Notes under the pieces: generated by a model | The model's input: the letters and a program-made list of their open reading frames with translations, nothing else | What the model was told of the DNA's origin: nothing | The model's database searches: none | Assembly (NCBI GenBank): GCA_030042915.1 | Contig: JASHYS010000461.1 | Coordinates: 1 to 8,974, forward strand | Reading direction: 5' to 3' | Length of the DNA: 8,974 nucleotides | Origin: Acidobacteriaceae bacterium | Lineage (GTDB): Bacteria > Acidobacteriota > Terriglobia > Terriglobales > Acidobacteriaceae | Shown: piece after piece, positions 6,549-8,974 of the stretch | Position numbering within the stretch: position 1 is the stretch's first letter | How the letters are laid out: every line of letters starts with the position of its first letter | Made by a program: the position numbers and the translations under genes

Positions 6549-7598
6549 CTACTGCCTTGGGGGCAGAAAGCTCCAGATCGCCGGATCCTCCTCACCGAGA
6601 ACCCAGGAGCAAAACCCGTCGAGCCCATTTTGCTCGGCCAGCTGGTAGCGGTCTTTAAATGTGCGCAGATCGGTGTAATAAATCCACTCCCGCATTTGAT
6701 CGCGGTAGAAGTAGAAATAGGCGCTATGATCTTCGGCATCCCACGCGGGCGCGGCGCCGTATTCCTGCGCCAGCAGCAGAGCGTTCGCTGTGCCGATGTA
6801 CTCGGCCTGCGGATTAGGCGTTTCTTTGCCGGTGGTTGTGTCCTGAATCGGAGCTCCGGTAAACCAGTGATATCCGTACACCGGAATCCCGAGCGAAAGC
6901 TTTTCCTTGGGCACAACCTTGAGAGCGTACTGCAAGTTGTCTACGGTCCACTGCCATCCGGCGACGGGGCCGGGCGTGGTCCAGCGCGTGTGTTGGTCAT
7001 AGGTCATCAGGCAAATCAGATCAACGTACTTGCTGATCGCCGCCAGATCGTAGGCGCCGCGCCAGTCGGTGTAGATCCACTTCGCAAATCCGCCGCTGCC
7101 GGGGTAGCCCGGCGCATTGGGCACGGTGGCGATGGTCAGTTGCAAACCCTCTTTGTGCAGCGCCTGCGCCGAGATTTTTACCAAGTCGCTCAGCGGGTCG
7201 CGGTCCGTCCAATCGATATTCTCGAAGTCGAACTGAAATCCGATATAGCGGTGCAATTTACATTCGCGGATCATGGCGTCGTTCATGCGAGCCTGTGCGG
7301 CCGCGTCGCCGGCGAGCGCATGGAATTCTTTCTTGTTGAAGAGCGCGATAATGGGCATCACCGGCAGCTGTTCGCTCTGCGCACGGGCAAGCACCAGATC
7401 GTTCGGCGCGCCAGTTACCAGGCCGTTTTGATCCACCTGGTACCACGTAGGAACCAACAGGTCGATTTGTTTGGAATGCGCCAGGAACGATTCCACCGAG
7501 TCGGAACCATTGGTCATATAAAAAATGGATCGTGGACGGCCAGATGCGGTGCTGCACGACACGAGTGCTATGCAGAGAATGAATAGAAGTCGCTTCAT
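6549..7598 (-). CDS. Glycoside hydrolase family 18 lipoprotein (YaaH/chitobiase-like)
   Basis: A 349-residue GH18 TIM-barrel protein, expected to hydrolyse beta-1,4-linked GlcNAc-containing polymers (chitin fragments, peptidoglycan or N-glycan core) by substrate-assisted catalysis. The N-terminus MKRLLFILCIALVSC is a lipoprotein signal with lipobox LVSC. Cys15 would be lipidated, and with Ser at +2 outer-membrane retention is likely. IGFQFDFENIDW (119-130) is the strand-4 catalytic motif, with Asp124 and Glu126 (general acid) kept and the two earlier acidic positions lost. LMTYDQHT (197-204) is the strand-6 motif; IPVYGYHW (238-245) and GLDGFCSWVLGEEDPAIW (325-342) complete the barrel. There is no LysM or carbohydrate-binding domain. 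It lies 64 bp after the diguanylate cyclase, with a weak A-rich site before the ATG, and 281 bp upstream of the TonB-receptor gene. Nothing is broken. Fold certain; substrate unknown. Confidence 0.9.
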   Translation of the reverse strand: MKRLLFILCIALVSCSTASGRPRSIFYMTNGSDSVESFLAHSKQIDLLVPTWYQVDQNGLVTGAPNDLVLARAQSEQLPVMPIIALFNKKEFHALAGDAAAQARMNDAMIRECKLHRYIGFQFDFENIDWTDRDPLSDLVKISAQALHKEGLQLTIATVPNAPGYPGSGGFAKWIYTDWRGAYDLAAISKYVDLICLMTYDQHTRWTTPGPVAGWQWTVDNLQYALKVVPKEKLSLGIPVYGYHWFTGAPIQDTTTGKETPNPQAEYIGTANALLLAQEYGAAPAWDAEDHSAYFYFYRDQMREWIYYTDLRTFKDRYQLAEQNGLDGFCSWVLGEEDPAIWSFLPPRQ

Positions 7599-7662
7599 GT
7601 TTTCTTTCGGCTCCGCATGTTAGGGTCACAGAGCATAACTCACAAGTCAAGTTCAGGCTTGC

Positions 7663-8974
7663 TCACTCTGCCGAATGCTCCGTACCGACGACCAGGCCCG
7701 GCAACGCTTCTCCCTGTTGCCGCTTGGTCTGCTTGATCACGTACATGGCGGAATCGGCGGCCCTCATCAGCGTGTCACGCGTGGTTCCGTCGGCAGGATA
7801 AATGGCGATTCCGATACTTGCAGCACCCTGCACTGTGCAGCCTTCCCAGGCGAAGGTCTGCTGAAAACAGCGCTCCAGGCGCAGAGTAATCTCCTCCACG
7901 TCGGCGCGGCCATGTAAGTTAGCCAGAATGACGGCAAACTCGTCGCCACCGAGCCGCGCCAGTACGTCGCCCGGGCGCAGTTGGCCCTTCATGCGCAGAG
8001 CCACTTCCTGCAGATAAAGATCTCCAACGTGATGCCCGAATTGGTCGTTGACCTGCTTGAAATCGTTGAGGTCAATATAGAGCAACCCAAAGATACGGGC
8101 CGACTGTCGCGCAACCTCGATGGCGGCCTCTATCTGCTTTTCAAACGAGAACCTGTTGTGGATGTCAGTGAGCAGGTCGAACTCTGAGCGATGCACCAGG
8201 TCGGAGTAGAGGCGCGAAGTCTCGATAGCCAACCTGGCCAGTCCGGCTGCCTGCGCCAGCGACTCGCTCTCCACCGCCCTCGGCTTGGCGTCCGGACTGA
8301 ACGCTGCGTAGATTGCGCCCAACGAAGGACCCGAGCGGGAAGGGATCGGCGTCTCAACGACGCTCAGCCCGGCCTGTGAGGCTCCTGACAGGAAATTGCC
8401 CAAGGTGGCGCCGTCCTTCACCTGGATCCAGCATGGCAGTCCGCCCAGGCGCGCTGAAATCAGCTCGTTGATGCTCTCCAGAATCTCGGCCAGTGGCCGG
8501 GAGTTGTTGATATCCTCCAGAATCTTTCCGCGCCGTCGCTCGAGGTAGGCCAGGCTGGCGTTGCGGAGGCGGGCGCGACGCTCACTCCATATCATCCGGA
8601 TGCCAATGATGAAGATGATCGCCAGCAGAATCTCGACGAGCCACGTGAGGTTGTGCACATTCAGCCAGGACGGCCCGGCCACCACCTCGATATCGGCGAA
8701 GGAACGCAACAGAACATCGGAGCTGGCTGGGCCCTCGAATGGATTGGAACCGTACGCTACCGAGGTGATGCCGGTGACGCGGACTCTGCCGCCCACCGGA
8801 ACCTGTTTCATGGGCGGCAGTTCGAAGCCCAGATCCTCGTCGATGTGCCGGTAAAGAACCGAAAAAAGATGACCGCCGGCCGTGAGCACATATTCGTCCT
8901 GGTACTCATCGCGGTTTTCCTTCACCACCTGGCCTTCAATCGAAATCAAGTTGAACGCATGCGCACCCGAAGAC
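7663..8974 (-). CDS. Membrane diguanylate cyclase (extracytoplasmic domain-TM-GAF-GGDEF), N-terminus outside window
   Basis: Would make cyclic di-GMP from two GTP at the inner membrane. The frame is open to the window edge (upstream residues read SSGAHAFN), so the protein is longer than the 428 residues counted from a TTG at 8949; numbering is from that codon. Residues 1-90 look like a periplasmic beta-rich, OB-like domain (GQVVKE..., VGGRVRVTGITSVAYG). About 102-121 is a TM helix (LVEILLAIIFIIGIRMIW), followed by a short helical linker. About 150-245 is GAF-like. The GGDEF domain begins at DLLTDIHNR (258-266), with YIDLNDFKQVNDQFGHHVGD (291-310), the catalytic GGDEF at 334-338 and an intact RxxD product-inhibition site at 325-328. 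All active-site motifs are present, so it should be active and feedback-inhibited. There is no EAL or HD-GYP domain. Its link to the genes downstream is unclear; it may cotranscribe with the GH18 gene 64 bp away. Confidence 0.93.
   Translation of the reverse strand, partial: SSGAHAFNLISIEGQVVKENRDEYQDEYVLTAGGHLFSVLYRHIDEDLGFELPPMKQVPVGGRVRVTGITSVAYGSNPFEGPASSDVLLRSFADIEVVAGPSWLNVHNLTWLVEILLAIIFIIGIRMIWSERRARLRNASLAYLERRRGKILEDINNSRPLAEILESINELISARLGGLPCWIQVKDGATLGNFLSGASQAGLSVVETPIPSRSGPSLGAIYAAFSPDAKPRAVESESLAQAAGLARLAIETSRLYSDLVHRSEFDLLTDIHNRFSFEKQIEAAIEVARQSARIFGLLYIDLNDFKQVNDQFGHHVGDLYLQEVALRMKGQLRPGDVLARLGGDEFAVILANLHGRADVEEITLRLERCFQQTFAWEGCTVQGAASIGIAIYPADGTTRDTLMRAADSAMYVIKQTKRQQGEALPGLVVGTEHSAE

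Noticed and set aside
6540..7586. Long plus-strand open frame opposite the GH18 gene
   Set aside because: Its mirror on the minus strand is a clear GH18 protein with signal peptide and catalytic motifs. The plus-strand translation has no domain and is Arg/His/Val-rich, typical of an antisense shadow in GC-rich DNA.
7626..7644. CRP-like or promoter site before the GH18 gene
   Set aside because: The TCACA elements at 7626 and 7640 are direct, not inverted, so not a CRP site. TTGACT nearby has no -10 box at a normal distance.
1..8974. Mobile element, phage or CRISPR content
   Set aside because: No transposase, integrase, terminal inverted repeats with target duplications, or spaced repeat array was seen; the genes have similar composition and one orientation.

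Overview
The window looks like a fragment of a high-GC Gram-negative chromosome, most likely Acidobacteriota (Terriglobia-like). This is an inference from two proteins. One is an Oar-like TonB-dependent transporter with an N-terminal carboxypeptidase-regulatory-like domain and the 'QFGGAVGGPIRRDKLFFFGDY' barrel signature. The other is a membrane diguanylate cyclase whose N-terminal part resembles the extracytoplasmic domains common in that phylum. All six recognisable genes lie on the minus strand, so transcription runs from high to low coordinates. No mobile element, tRNA, rRNA or CRISPR array was seen.

Layout in transcription order: (1) 8974-7663, a diguanylate cyclase (extracytoplasmic domain, one TM helix, GAF-like region, GGDEF) whose N-terminus lies outside the window. 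(2) 7598-6549, a GH18-family lipoprotein with a variant catalytic motif. (3) 6548-6268, a regulatory intergenic region holding a REP-like hairpin, a second hairpin, and an A+T-rich island. The island has a perfect -35 box and an 11-bp direct repeat at 21-bp period straddling the promoter. (4) 6267-1183, a compact apparent operon: TonB-dependent transporter, then cutC (15-bp gap), then a DeoR-family sugar-phosphate-responsive repressor (33-bp gap). (5) 1182-844, a 339-bp GC-rich gene-free stretch with hairpins. (6) 843-1, the first 281 codons of glmS, possibly leaderless, running out of the window.

The working model, which is inference, is an amino-sugar or glycan acquisition locus. The GH18 lipoprotein would cut GlcNAc-containing polymer at the cell surface, and the TonB receptor would import fragments. 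CutC would do an uncharacterised step on a cytoplasmic intermediate. The DeoR protein would sense a phospho-sugar and repress the transporter promoter through the TGATCA repeats. GlmS makes glucosamine-6-phosphate. Its proximity fits the amino-sugar theme, but it is a housekeeping gene and may be there by chance. The most testable new element is the repeat array at 6390-6430 as operator of a TonB receptor-CutC-DeoR operon.
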